From contig NZ_JADPKT010000022.1 in assembly GCF_023074075.1 (NCBI RefSeq), positions 434,001 through 498,000 of the forward strand: DNA of 64,000 nt, given 5' to 3'. Shown here in pieces: positions 1-7,931 of the stretch (its first letter is position 1; the number at the start of each line of letters is the position of its first letter). This DNA comes from Bradyrhizobium sp. 138. Lineage in GTDB: Bacteria > Pseudomonadota > Alphaproteobacteria > Rhizobiales > Xanthobacteraceae. The notes under the pieces are model-generated. The model saw only the letters and a program-made list of their open reading frames with translations. It was not told the origin of the DNA and did no database searches. The position numbers and the translations under genes are program-made.

Positions 1-141
1 ACGTCGCAGGCAGAGCCGGCGTCATCACTCGATGATCAAGCACCTTGGCTATTGCGACAGCGCGAAGCTTGCAACGGCAATTCGTCGGCAGCAAGCGCCG
101 AGCAGCGTTGCGCAAAGCCGCATGTCGGGATTGCGCAGCTC

Positions 142-312
142 TCACGCCGCGTCGTCGTCATGCCCATCGTCGGCACCGGCAGCGGCTTCCCTCACCTCCA
201 CCAGCGCCATCGAGAGCAGATAGACCGTCGTCGGCAGACCCAGCCTGCGCGCCGTCTCGGCGGCATGCGATAGGTCGCTCGCCAGCTCCTTGAGTTCGTC
301 TCCCCGTGACAA
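142..312 (-). CDS. 56-residue hypothetical protein with TTG start
   Basis: A short frame reads from TTG at 312 to TGA at 142. A Shine-Dalgarno-like GGGGTGAG precedes the start, and it begins 30 bases after the stop of the isochorismatase-like gene in the same frame, so it is probably the last gene of that operon. The product opens MSRGDELKELASDLS, has one likely amphipathic helix (about residues 4-40, including RRLGLPTTVYLLSMALVEV) and ends in an acidic tail rich in Asp. There is no signal peptide and no family I recognise. The composition looks like real protein, but length and TTG start make the call tentative. Confidence 0.45.
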   Translation of the reverse strand: MSRGDELKELASDLSHAAETARRLGLPTTVYLLSMALVEVREAAAGADDGHDDDAA

Positions 313-342
313 TCTCTCACCCCATCCGCCGGTCGCGGCCGC

Positions 343-906
343 CTACACCGCAACGGCGCCGCTGGTTCTGATCAGTTCGGCGCTGGACTGGATTGTAGCA
401 AAGTTCCCGATCACATTCACTACCGCATGCTTGTAGGCGGCGGCATCGCCTGCGCCTGGCTGCCGGCAAGCCACGGCGTCAGTAACCAGTTGATAGCGAT
501 GGCTGCGGTGAAACCCCTCCACGGCGGTGGCCAGAATGGTCTCGTCCAGGGAAAACCCGATCAGAATGCAGCGCATGGTGCGGATATTGGACATGTAGTC
601 CACAAACCGCGCCGAGCTGTAGGCGGACGGCAGCGGGTGCTCGAACGTCATCTCTCCCGGCTGCGGCTTGGTCTCTTCGATCCAATCGGTCAGCCTGGAT
701 GCCGGATTGAACCAGGCGGCCTGCGCGATGCGCTTCAGATGCATCACCGGCCACAGATGGCCGCGCCACAGCGTCAGCAGGTCCAGGCAGCGCGCCGTGG
801 CGGCATCGCCATCGAGAATGACGTGGCAGCGCCCGGGGGTCAGGTATTCGACCTGGAGATCCGCGCAGACCAGGATCGGCGGATCATCGTGGATGGAAGC
901 CGGCAT
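343..906 (-). CDS. Isochorismatase-like protein with altered catalytic residues
   Basis: The 187-residue protein has the layout of the isochorismatase (cysteine hydrolase) superfamily: ILVCADLQVEY at residues 11-21 holds the conserved aspartate (D16), and LIGFSLDETILATAVEGF at 115-132 matches the segment that normally carries the nucleophile. In active members that segment reads roughly G-x-x-T-x-x-C-V-x-x-T. Here the cysteine position is Thr123, and the usual lysine before the S-A-F/Y motif appears to be His90 (FEHPLPSAYSS). Only one of three catalytic residues is clearly kept, so a non-hydrolytic or altered role is likely. It sits 25 bases after a GNAT gene in one apparent operon. The substrate is unknown. 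Confidence 0.7.
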   Translation of the reverse strand: MPASIHDDPPILVCADLQVEYLTPGRCHVILDGDAATARCLDLLTLWRGHLWPVMHLKRIAQAAWFNPASRLTDWIEETKPQPGEMTFEHPLPSAYSSARFVDYMSNIRTMRCILIGFSLDETILATAVEGFHRSHRYQLVTDAVACRQPGAGDAAAYKHAVVNVIGNFATIQSSAELIRTSGAVAV

Positions 907-931
907 CGTGTTGCGCAGGGCTGCACCAATT

Positions 932-1552
932 TCAGCGGTCGGCGAGCGCGAGGTGCCGCAGCGGTGAGGTCACCGCCCGCCCCGCCGAGGCGTCGAGCAC
1001 GCCTGGCCGATCCCAATCGCCCTCGGGGCGGATGATCACATAGGGATCGCTGTCGAGCGTGATCGCGTCCGGGCCCGGCTCGATCTCCAGCAGCATCTCC
1101 GTGTAGGAAAAATCCGAGAAGGTGATCTTGCGATTGTGACCGAGCGGCTTGGCGCCGAAATGGGCCCAGAAATCGACCAGCCTGTCCTGCGCCTGACCGT
1201 AGATCTTGCGAAAGCCCTTGCGCTTCACGTAGTCGACGCTGGCCTGCACCAGCTTGAACGAGACGCGCGAGCGCCGGTATTGGTGACGCACCGCGAGCCG
1301 CTCCACCTTGGCGAAATCGCCGAAGAAGCGCACCCGCAGGCAGCCCGCGGGCTCGTTGCCGACGAAGCCGATGAAGTGCGCAGCGACCATGTCGTTGCCG
1401 TCGAACTCCTCCTCGAACGGACAATCCTGCTCGGCGAGATAGACCGCCGAGCGGATGGCGGTGACCAGCATGAGATCGTTTGGATCGCGCGCAAGGCGGA
1501 TGGTGATGGTGCGGGAACAGGGCTTGGCGAGGGGAATCCTAGTACCGTGCAT
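932..1552 (-). CDS. GNAT-family N-acyltransferase
   Basis: A 206-residue protein with a GNAT-like core: HFIGFVGNEPAGCLRVRFF (strands 2-3), KVERLAVRHQYRRSRVSFKL (motif A region, strand 4 and acyl-CoA loop) and RKIYGQAQDRLVDFWAHFGAKPLG (strand 5 and helix 4). The acyl-CoA loop, YRRSRVSFKLV, lacks the usual G-x-G/A glycines, so cofactor binding may differ. The start at 1552 is chosen because AAGGAG lies eight bases upstream; a longer frame upstream has no such site. It overlaps the preceding gene by 14 bases, so translation is probably coupled. The acceptor substrate cannot be inferred; its neighbours are a second GNAT-like protein and an altered isochorismatase fold. Confidence 0.75.
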   Translation of the reverse strand: MHGTRIPLAKPCSRTITIRLARDPNDLMLVTAIRSAVYLAEQDCPFEEEFDGNDMVAAHFIGFVGNEPAGCLRVRFFGDFAKVERLAVRHQYRRSRVSFKLVQASVDYVKRKGFRKIYGQAQDRLVDFWAHFGAKPLGHNRKITFSDFSYTEMLLEIEPGPDAITLDSDPYVIIRPEGDWDRPGVLDASAGRAVTSPLRHLALADR

Positions 1553-2156
1553 CTGCAAAACTCCTTGCTTGGATGATCGCGCCCTGCATGCGCATCGGCT
1601 GCCGATGCCAGGGCCGCTCGTAGCACCAGAGGTCGGGCTGGAAGCTCGGAACCGGCGCAAAGCCCGTGGCCTTCATGATGTCGCGTCCGGCCACGGTTGA
1701 CGGCTGCGCATAGCAATCCGCAGCGCGAAACCTTAGCTGTCGCAGATGCGCCGCGGCCTTGCCGAGACCGGCGATGCCGCGTCCCGTCGCCGCGATCGCC
1801 CAAATGTAGATGGCAGCAACGTCTTCCCCAGCGGAAGCGAGATAGTGTGTCTCGGGCGCCGTGAGGCAGATCTCGTCGAGCAGCAGTGCATCATGCCCGC
1901 GGTCATTGAGAAACAGGAAGGCCATGCCGCCGACGAGATGGCCGTTCCGGCTGAACGTCAGGATGCTCTCGGGATCGAACGTGAAGTATCGCGCAAGCTC
2001 GGCTGCCCCGATCCGCACGCCCGGCACCAATCGGTGCGCCATCTGCGCAAGCGCGGCAATTTCGGAAAATTGCGCGCAGCGGACATCGACATCCGGGCTC
2101 AGCGGCAAGGCATCGAAATCATGCCTTGCGGCAAACGAGCCCCTTTCCATACCCAT
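1539..2156 (-). CDS. GNAT-like protein, first gene of the left-edge operon
   Basis: This 205-residue protein has weak GNAT character: a central GHLVGGMAFLFLNDRGHDAL strand pair, a strand-helix unit DVAAIYIWAIAATGRGIAGL that may replace the acyl-CoA loop, and a C-terminal ATGFAPVPSFQPDLWCYER like strand 5-helix 4 of GNATs. I do not recognise a named family. It leads the minus-strand cluster and diverges from the LysR gene across about 70-100 bases, so LysR control is plausible. Two ATGs, six bases apart, could serve as start; a GAGG lies just upstream of both. Confidence 0.6.
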   Translation of the reverse strand: MGMERGSFAARHDFDALPLSPDVDVRCAQFSEIAALAQMAHRLVPGVRIGAAELARYFTFDPESILTFSRNGHLVGGMAFLFLNDRGHDALLLDEICLTAPETHYLASAGEDVAAIYIWAIAATGRGIAGLGKAAAHLRQLRFRAADCYAQPSTVAGRDIMKATGFAPVPSFQPDLWCYERPWHRQPMRMQGAIIQARSFADARY

Positions 2157-2257
2157 ATCGCGCCTCTATCGTTCAAGGCTTTCGTGCCCCGCTATGCCGA
2201 CGAGCTTAGCGGCTGGAGATCAGGAGTATGCAGCAGTTATTGCACCGGGGTGCTGCG

Positions 2258-3268
2258 ATGATGCAGCACCGTGAAGAAGCCCTGGGCGCGTCCTGGGACG
2301 ATTTGAAACTGTTTTTAGCGTGCGCAAAATATAAAAGTTTTCGCAATGCCGCCGAGGAGCTCGGGCTCACCTCCACCACGCTGATGCGCCGGATCGACCG
2401 ACTCGAAGAGAGCATCGGCTGCAAGCTGTTCCTGCGCGACCAGAGCGGGCTCACGCTCAGCGACGAAGGCACCGCGATGATCGCCGACGTCGCGCATATG
2501 GAGCGTCACGCCTTCAACGTCTTCCGCCGCGCCTCGCGATCGTCGAACGACACCTCGGGGACCGTGCGCGTCGCGGTGACGGAAGGCCCGGGCAATTTCT
2601 GGATCCTGCCGCGACTGATCGACTTCCAGAAGACCTACCGCAGGATCACCGTCGATTTGCGCTGTGCGATGGAGCAGGCCGACGTCGCGCGGCTTGAATC
2701 GGACATCGCGATCCAGCTGGAGCCGCCGACCAATCCCGACCTGATCGTCGCCAAGCTTGGGCGCCTCCACATCTATCCCTTCGTCTCCAAGGAGTACGAG
2801 AACCTCTACGGTGTGCCGGCGACCCTGGCCGAGCTGAAAGACCACCGCATCGTCAAGCAGAGCGCGCCGCAGGTGGACGACGGCGCCTACGCCCGCGTGC
2901 TCGGACTGAAGTCGCTCGAAGGCATCGTCGGGATCAAGACCAACTCCTCCGTCGGCGTGCTCTATGCCGTCGAGCGCGGTGCCGGCATCGGCTTCCTGCC
3001 GACGGTATCGATCGCGCTCGGCGCGCCGCTGATCGCGGTCGATCTCGGCGTCAGCCACCATGCCGATCTCTGGCTCACGTATCACAAGGAATTCCGCACC
3101 TCCGAGCGCCATAAGATCGTGGTCGACTGGCTGAAGAAGGTCTTCGATCCCAAGACCTATCCTTGCTTCCGCGACGAGTTCATCCATCCGAACGCACTGG
3201 TGCCGATGATGACCGCCGCGCGCGAGGGGTTTGGGCTGACGGGATATGTCGCGGCGACGCCGACCTAG
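2258..3268 (+). CDS. LysR-family transcriptional regulator
   Basis: A 336-residue DNA-binding regulator. The N-terminal winged helix-turn-helix is clear (WDDLKLFLACAKYKSFRNAA, then LGLTSTTLMRRIDRLEESIG and LFLRDQSGLTLSDEG), followed by a LysR effector-binding domain (from about TVRVAVTEGPGNFWILPRLI). The C-terminal tail after VVDWLKKVF runs about 35 residues, longer than usual. ATG 2258 is preferred: ATG 2228 has AGGAG only one base away, too close, while GGGG lies six to seven bases before 2258. It is divergent from the GNAT cluster and likely regulates it. Its stop codon lies inside a palindromic repeat. Confidence 0.88.
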   Translation: MMQHREEALGASWDDLKLFLACAKYKSFRNAAEELGLTSTTLMRRIDRLEESIGCKLFLRDQSGLTLSDEGTAMIADVAHMERHAFNVFRRASRSSNDTSGTVRVAVTEGPGNFWILPRLIDFQKTYRRITVDLRCAMEQADVARLESDIAIQLEPPTNPDLIVAKLGRLHIYPFVSKEYENLYGVPATLAELKDHRIVKQSAPQVDDGAYARVLGLKSLEGIVGIKTNSSVGVLYAVERGAGIGFLPTVSIALGAPLIAVDLGVSHHADLWLTYHKEFRTSERHKIVVDWLKKVFDPKTYPCFRDEFIHPNALVPMMTAAREGFGLTGYVAATPT

Positions 3269-3370
3269 AGCGTTTTCGAGCGAAGTGGATACCGGTTCGC
3301 GTAAAGAAAACGGGTCAAAACAAAAATCTAGAGTCCGGTTCGGATTCCATCGAAACGGGCAAGGCTCTAG
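3265..3370. repeat. 106-bp two-palindrome intergenic repeat (RIME-like)
   Basis: The element is bounded by CTAGAGC (3265-3271) and GCTCTAG (3364-3370). It contains two stem-forming halves: CGTTTTC (3271-3277) with GAAAACG (3306-3312), and CTAGAG (3328-3333) with CTCTAG (3365-3370). Size and two-palindrome design resemble the RIME class of rhizobial intergenic mosaic elements; that family assignment is inference. The TAG of the LysR gene lies within its left end, so it also shapes that gene's terminus. Confidence 0.65.
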
Positions 3371-3387
3371 ACACAGGCGAGCTTCAC

Positions 3388-4539
3388 TCACCATCTGTAT
3401 TCGAAGCCGACCGTACCCTGGTGCGACGTCAGCTCGTTGCGGAACTTGCCGTCGTAATTGACGTAGAGCCGCGCCACGCTGGTCAGGCTGAGCGAAGCCG
3501 AGGCGCCGGCATCCGCGCCGTAGCGACTCTCGCCGATGCCGGGAACGACGATGCTCTGGGTTCCCAGGCTGACCTGGATCGACCCAAGATCCTGGTGGAA
3601 ATTGTCGACGAACTTGCCGTAAGCGGACAGGTCGAGGATTTTCTGATCGATGACGAAGTAGCGGCCGATCTCGGCCCCGATCATCACGCGCGCGCGTGAG
3701 AGCGCGGTCGAGCCGACGTTGAGCGGGTCGAGGCCGCCGGCCTCCTGGAACGCCGCACTGGTGGCGCGCACATATTCCAGCGCGCCCTTGGGCACGATGC
3801 GCATCTGGTCCTTGGTCCAGTAATAGCTGATCTCGGTCAGCGCGCCGTCGATCGCGGCGCGATAGCCTGCGCTCGCAAGGCCAAGGCCCGTGTCGCGGCT
3901 GGAACGGACCTTGCCGAAGCCGTGCACCACCGCGAACGCCCACGTCCACGGGCCTTTGTCGACCGAGCCGCTGAAGCCGATTTGTGTCAGGTCGAGCGTT
4001 GCCGACTGCAGCGCCAGCGGCACGTCGATGTCGGTGTGGCTCTGGTCGACGGAGAAGCCGAGATTGACGCCCGGCGCGACGCGCGCGCCGAAACCGGCGA
4101 CGCCGCCAACCGTCTTGCGCTTGTCGCCGACGAAGTCGCCTTGCGCGTCGGTGCGGACCGAGATGCCGTAGCCCTCGAACCAGGTGCGGTAGCGCGGATC
4201 TTCCGCAGCCGCCGACGCCCCGCCGCCGCCGGGATTGGTGCGGAACGCCCGGTTGACGCCGCCGGATGCCTGGTTGCCGAGCCGCTCCAGGAAGTTGGAG
4301 CCGAGATTGAGCGCGCTGTTGCCGACCGACTGGTCGTAATTGGTCGATGTCGGCGACGGGATCGGGGTCGGTGATGGCGTGGGCGTCGGGGTCGGGGTCG
4401 GCGCCGGGCTTTGCGCGAAGACTGACGACGTGGCCGACGTCATCACCACGATCGCAAACGCCATCGCTGCCGCGGCCCGACGAACGCGGTCCAGCCCGAT
4501 CGTCTGCCGTGTCCTTGAGAGCTGCGAGGCGCAGCACAT
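3388..4539 (-). CDS. Autotransporter-type outer-membrane beta-barrel protein
   Basis: A 383-residue secreted protein. The chosen start gives a signal peptide (RRAAAAMAFAIVVMTSATSSVFAQ), then a low-complexity Pro-Thr-Ser linker of PT/PS pairs. A domain of about 260 residues of alternating strands follows (YRTWFEGYGISVRTDAQGDF, GVAGFGARVAPGVNLGFSVD), ending in FEYRW with a terminal aromatic residue, as in autotransporter barrels. There is no large passenger, so it may be a stand-alone barrel adhesin or porin-like protein. A longer frame upstream to 4725 is possible but lacks a signal sequence at its start. Confidence 0.78.
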   Translation of the reverse strand: MCCASQLSRTRQTIGLDRVRRAAAAMAFAIVVMTSATSSVFAQSPAPTPTPTPTPSPTPIPSPTSTNYDQSVGNSALNLGSNFLERLGNQASGGVNRAFRTNPGGGGASAAAEDPRYRTWFEGYGISVRTDAQGDFVGDKRKTVGGVAGFGARVAPGVNLGFSVDQSHTDIDVPLALQSATLDLTQIGFSGSVDKGPWTWAFAVVHGFGKVRSSRDTGLGLASAGYRAAIDGALTEISYYWTKDQMRIVPKGALEYVRATSAAFQEAGGLDPLNVGSTALSRARVMIGAEIGRYFVIDQKILDLSAYGKFVDNFHQDLGSIQVSLGTQSIVVPGIGESRYGADAGASASLSLTSVARLYVNYDGKFRNELTSHQGTVGFEYRW

Positions 4540-4917
4540 GACGACTATTCCCGAAGCAAAGGGCGATCCGCAAAAATGCAACAGGAGCGGCTCGCACATG
4601 CGGCGATTTGTGCCGAACTGCCACGGAGGGTCAACCGGTTGGCGCGTTCTCACTGAGCCTATTGCCCTCGATTGTGGTTCCGCGGCCACAGGTTGCAAAT
4701 AGCAGACGATGGTCCCCGCCCCCATCTTGAAAATGACGCGCAGCTTGCTAACGGGCGATTTTCATGTTGCAATGTTGGACACAATCGGAATTGGCCGTGC
4801 GGCTGTGCGTTTTGCGACATTGAGCCTCAAGACTCGAACAGACTTCCGGAAGCCCGTTTGTGGCGTGGCACGCGAAAAGCGGCCGCGTCTTTTTTATATC
4901 TAGTGGAGGAGACTACG
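4540..4917. other. Divergent intergenic region with long cold-shock leader
   Basis: 378 bases lie between the divergent autotransporter gene and the cold-shock gene. I see no coding frame with protein-like composition. The right half probably holds the promoter and a long 5' leader of the cold-shock mRNA, as is common for csp genes; a strong ribosome site GTGGAGGAG sits at about 4902-4910. The leader assignment is inference. Confidence 0.4.
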
Positions 4918-5124
4918 ATGCCGCAAAAGGGCACCGTCAAATGGTTCAACCCGACCAAGGGCTATGGGTTCATCAAGCCGAACGGCAGCGACAAGGATGT
5001 GTTCGTCCACATCTCCGCCGTCGAGCGTGCCGGACTCTCCACCCTCAACGAGAACCAGGTGGTTGAATACGACCTCGTGGAGAACCGCGGCAAAGCATCC
5101 GCGGAGAACCTCAAGGTCTCCTGA
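4918..5124 (+). CDS. CspA-family cold-shock protein
   Basis: A 68-residue single cold-shock domain, the normal family length. RNP1 is KGYGFIKP (residues 14-21) and RNP2 is DVFVHIS (27-33); aromatic residues W9, F10, Y16, F18, F29 and H31 form the nucleic-acid face. It binds single-stranded RNA/DNA and acts as an RNA chaperone in the cytoplasm. The start is fixed by GTGGAGGAG seven bases upstream. It is monocistronic, closed by a strong terminator about 40 bases after the stop. Confidence 0.96.
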   Translation: MPQKGTVKWFNPTKGYGFIKPNGSDKDVFVHISAVERAGLSTLNENQVVEYDLVENRGKASAENLKVS

Positions 5125-5164
5125 ATTTCTCTCAAAGCTGAAACGCGAGAGATCGTGACGTTGC

Positions 5165-5193
5165 CCCCCGGCTTTGCCGGGGGATTTTGTTTT
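5165..5193 (+). terminator. Rho-independent terminator of the cold-shock gene
   Basis: A hairpin of CCCCCGG, loop CTTTG and CCGGGGG is followed by ATTTTGTTTT. It lies about 40 bases after the cold-shock stop and faces the convergent Imm35-like gene. Confidence 0.88.
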
Positions 5194-5214
5194 GGGATGA
5201 GCGTGCGATCTAGC

Positions 5215-5487
5215 TCAAGACTTTCGAAGTTGTTCGAGGCTTTCTTCCCAAGGCATCGAGGTTGGAAGGTGGCGAATGCGCCCGCCTCGATCGACAAAGA
5301 TGGGGCCGTTTCCTGCCATCCGGCAACTCGGATTGCCGGTCTCGACGAATTCGCGGGTGTTGTAGAAAAAGACCCACCCTTCATCGATCTCGATCGCCTG
5401 CCCCGACAGCATCAGGTCTTCCCCGCAAGCCTTGCCGGCCGTCACTACCTCGGCCTCAGCGAGTGCCAAAGCCTCCACGGGCGACAT
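5215..5487 (-). CDS. YrhB / immunity protein 35-like small protein
   Basis: A 90-residue protein with the pattern of the YrhB/Imm35 family: EIDEGWVFFYNTREFVETG (residues 33-51), MAGNGPIFVDRGGRIRHL (57-74) and a closing PWEESLEQLR. Family members are predicted immunity proteins against contact-dependent or polymorphic toxins, although many copies have no toxin nearby. No toxin gene is adjacent here. The ATG overlaps the purN stop as TGATG, so translation is coupled to purN and it belongs to the purM-purN operon. The function in this context is unknown. Confidence 0.72.
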   Translation of the reverse strand: MSPVEALALAEAEVVTAGKACGEDLMLSGQAIEIDEGWVFFYNTREFVETGNPSCRMAGNGPIFVDRGGRIRHLPTSMPWEESLEQLRKS

Positions 5488-6158
5488 CAGCCGCTCACCA
5501 CCGGCGAAACCAGGAAATTCTCGGACGGCCCGCTGCCCGCCGTCTTGCAGACATCGCCCTCGATCCGGACCTTGCCGGTCGCAAGCAAGCGCAGCGCTTC
5601 GGGATAGATGCGGTGCTCGACTTCGAGGATACGCTCCGACAGCGTCTCCCCCGTGTCGTGATCGCTGACGGGTACCGCCCCCTGCATCACGATCGGGCCG
5701 GCATCGGTCTCGGGGATCACGAAGTGCACCGTCGCACCGGACAGTTTGACGCCGGCGCGCAAAGCCTGGCCGTGCGGGTCGAGGCCGGGGAAGGACGGCA
5801 GCAGCGAGGGATGGATGTTGAGCATCCGCCCGTGCCAGGCTTTTGTGAACTCGGCCGTGAACAGGCGCATGAAGCCGCCGAGACAAATCAGCTCGATGCC
5901 GTGCTGATCGAGCGCCGCCTGCAGCACCTTCTCGAAGCCGGCGCGGTCCTTGCCGAACGGCTTGCTCTCGATCACCAGCGTGTTGACGCCGCTCGCCTTG
6001 GCCCGCTCGAGGCCGACCGCATCGGCCTTGTTCGAAATGACGAGCGAGATCTCGGCCGGGAAATCGGCTGCGCTTGCGGCCTTGATCAGCGCGGCCATGT
6101 TGGAGCCGCGGCCGGAGATCAGGATGGCGACGCGGCGCTTCATCACAGCGCCAGTCAT
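5487..6158 (-). CDS. purN: Phosphoribosylglycinamide formyltransferase
   Basis: GAR transformylase, which moves the formyl group of 10-formyl-tetrahydrofolate onto GAR in step 3 of purine synthesis (cytosol). The 223 residues match the family. Landmarks are RVAILISGRGSNMAALI (phosphate-binding loop), the catalytic trio region MLNIHPSLLPSFPG with Asn and His, and the later aspartate in ATVHFVIPETDAGPIV. The ATG overlaps the purM stop (TAATG); a second ATG five codons in (MKRRVAILIS) is also possible. It is operonic with purM upstream and the Imm35-like gene downstream. Confidence 0.96.
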   Translation of the reverse strand: MTGAVMKRRVAILISGRGSNMAALIKAASAADFPAEISLVISNKADAVGLERAKASGVNTLVIESKPFGKDRAGFEKVLQAALDQHGIELICLGGFMRLFTAEFTKAWHGRMLNIHPSLLPSFPGLDPHGQALRAGVKLSGATVHFVIPETDAGPIVMQGAVPVSDHDTGETLSERILEVEHRIYPEALRLLATGKVRIEGDVCKTAGSGPSENFLVSPVVSG

Positions 6159-7231
6159 TACAGTGCCATGTCGAGGTGGCCGTTGTAGACGACGCGGTGC
6201 TCGCCCTCGGCCGGGATCACGGTTCCGAGCTGCGCCACCGTCTCGCCGGCATCGGTGAAGACCTCGATCACCTTGTCGACCTTATCAGGTTCGACGATCG
6301 CGATCATGCCGATGCCGCAATTGAACGTGCGCAGCATTTCAAGCTCGGCGATGCCGGCTTGCGCCGCCAGCCATTTGAACACCGGCAGCACCGGCAGGCG
6401 TGCCAGATCGATGCCGACGCCGAGGTTCTTCGGCAGCACGCGCGGAATGTTGTCGGTGAAGCCGCCGCCGGTGATGTGGGCGAGGCCCTTCACCGCGCCG
6501 GTCTCGCGGATCGCGCGCAGGCAGGATTTGACATAGAGCTTCGTCGGCGTCAGCAGCGCACCGCCGAGCGTCATCACCGGCGCGAACGGCGCCTGCGCCT
6601 CGAAGCCGAGGCCGGATTGTTCCACGATCTTGCGCACGAGGGAGAAGCCGTTGGAATGCACGCCCGACGAGGCAAGGCCGATCACGGCATCGCCTGCGGC
6701 GATATCCTTGCGCGGCAGCAGCGTACCGCGTTCGGCGGCGCCGACGGCAAAGCCACCGAGATCGTAATCGCCGTCCTTGTACAGGCCGGGCATCTCGGCG
6801 GTCTCGCCGCCGATCAGAGCACAGCCGGATTCGCGGCAGCCCTCCGCGACGCCCGCGACGATCGCGGCCGTGGCCTCGGGGTCGAGCTTGCCGCAGGCGA
6901 AATAGTCCAGGAAGAACAGCGGCTCGGCGCCCTGCACCACGAGGTCGTTGACGCTCATGGCGACGAGGTCGGTGCCGATCCCGCCGTGCAGCCCGGTCTC
7001 GATCGCGATCTTGACCTTGGTGCCGACGCCGTCGGTCGCGGCCACGAGGACGGGATCCTTGAAACCGGCCGCCTTGAGGTCGAACAGGCCGCCGAAACCG
7101 CCGATCTCGGCGTCGGCGCCGGGGCGTGCGGTGGCGCGCACCATCGGCTTGATCAGGTCGACCAGGCGGTTGCCCGCATCGATATCGACGCCTGAATCGG
7201 CGTAAGTGAGGCCGTTTTTGCGGTCGGTCAT
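6158..7231 (-). CDS. purM: Phosphoribosylformylglycinamidine cyclo-ligase
   Basis: AIR synthetase, the ATP-dependent ring closure of FGAM to AIR (purine step 5). It is 357 residues from the chosen start [18 protein letters not shown], a typical PurM N-terminus. Family motifs are [35 protein letters not shown] and [18 protein letters not shown] longer frame reaches 7285 but adds non-conserved residues. It leads the purM-purN-Imm35 operon and is divergent from the phosphatidyltransferase gene. Confidence 0.97.
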   Translation of the reverse strand: MTDRKNGLTYADSGVDIDAGNRLVDLIKPMVRATARPGADAEIGGFGGLFDLKAAGFKDPVLVAATDGVGTKVKIAIETGLHGGIGTDLVAMSVNDLVVQGAEPLFFLDYFACGKLDPEATAAIVAGVAEGCRESGCALIGGETAEMPGLYKDGDYDLGGFAVGAAERGTLLPRKDIAAGDAVIGLASSGVHSNGFSLVRKIVEQSGLGFEAQAPFAPVMTLGGALLTPTKLYVKSCLRAIRETGAVKGLAHITGGGFTDNIPRVLPKNLGVGIDLARLPVLPVFKWLAAQAGIAELEMLRTFNCGIGMIAIVEPDKVDKVIEVFTDAGETVAQLGTVIPAEGEHRVVYNGHLDMAL

Positions 7232-7388
7232 GCCCGATTTCCAGTGGGTTTGCGGCTGGTTACGTCGAATTCCGGGGACACGCAATGGCTCGCATGGCGC
7301 ACCGCCGTATACTATGTAGAGATATCAACCGGTTCAGCCTCCCGGGGAGCCGGATTTGAGGTCAGACCGGGTGCCGGGAAGCGCTTTC

Positions 7389-7931
7389 GTGAGTATTCCG
7401 AACATCATTACCCTGGGCCGCATCATGCTGGTCCCAATCATCGTCTGGGCCATCGTGTCGAGCCAAATGGAGGTGGCGTTCGCCGTCTTCCTCATTGCCG
7501 GTGTCAGTGATGCCGTGGACGGCTTCCTGGCCAAGCGCTTCAACATGACCAGCGAACTCGGCGCCCTGCTCGATCCGCTCGCGGACAAGGCGCTGCTGGT
7601 CTCGATCTACATGGCCTTGGGAATCTGGGGCGCGATTCCGCGCTGGATCGTAATCCTGGTGGTCTCGCGCGACATCATGATCGTCGCCGCCGTGATCGTA
7701 TCGTGGCTGTTCGACCGGCCCGTCGAGATGAAGCCGTCGAAGGTGTCCAAGCTCAACACGGTGGCACAAGTGGCGTTCGCCGCCCTGGTGCTGGCGGCGC
7801 TTGCCTTCGGCTTCAAGCCGGCCCCTTATGATATCATCCTGATGGGTCTCGTCACGGTCTTCACGCTCTCCTCGGTGTCGCTCTATCTGGTCGAGTGGCT
7901 GCGGCACATGAGCACGATCGAGGCCAAATGA
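7389..7931 (+). CDS. CDP-alcohol phosphatidyltransferase (PgsA-like)
   Basis: An integral membrane enzyme of phospholipid head-group transfer, most like phosphatidylglycerophosphate synthase. The CDP-alcohol signature is visible as SDAVDGFLAKRFNMTSELGA followed by LLDPLADK, with the last Asp residues metal-binding; the usual A-R after the first D-G pair is A-K here. Four to five hydrophobic segments are present. The start is uncertain: GTG 7389 gives the typical VSIPNIITLGR beginning, but TTG 7356 has a better ribosome site (GGGGAG) and adds 11 residues. The stop overlaps the hdaA start (ATGA), so the two genes are coupled. Confidence 0.88.
   Translation: MSIPNIITLGRIMLVPIIVWAIVSSQMEVAFAVFLIAGVSDAVDGFLAKRFNMTSELGALLDPLADKALLVSIYMALGIWGAIPRWIVILVVSRDIMIVAAVIVSWLFDRPVEMKPSKVSKLNTVAQVAFAALVLAALAFGFKPAPYDIILMGLVTVFTLSSVSLYLVEWLRHMSTIEAK

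Noticed and set aside
2315..4624. A 769-codon open frame on the minus strand
   Set aside because: It runs through the LysR gene and, in another frame, through the autotransporter gene; its product has no domain and no ribosome site.
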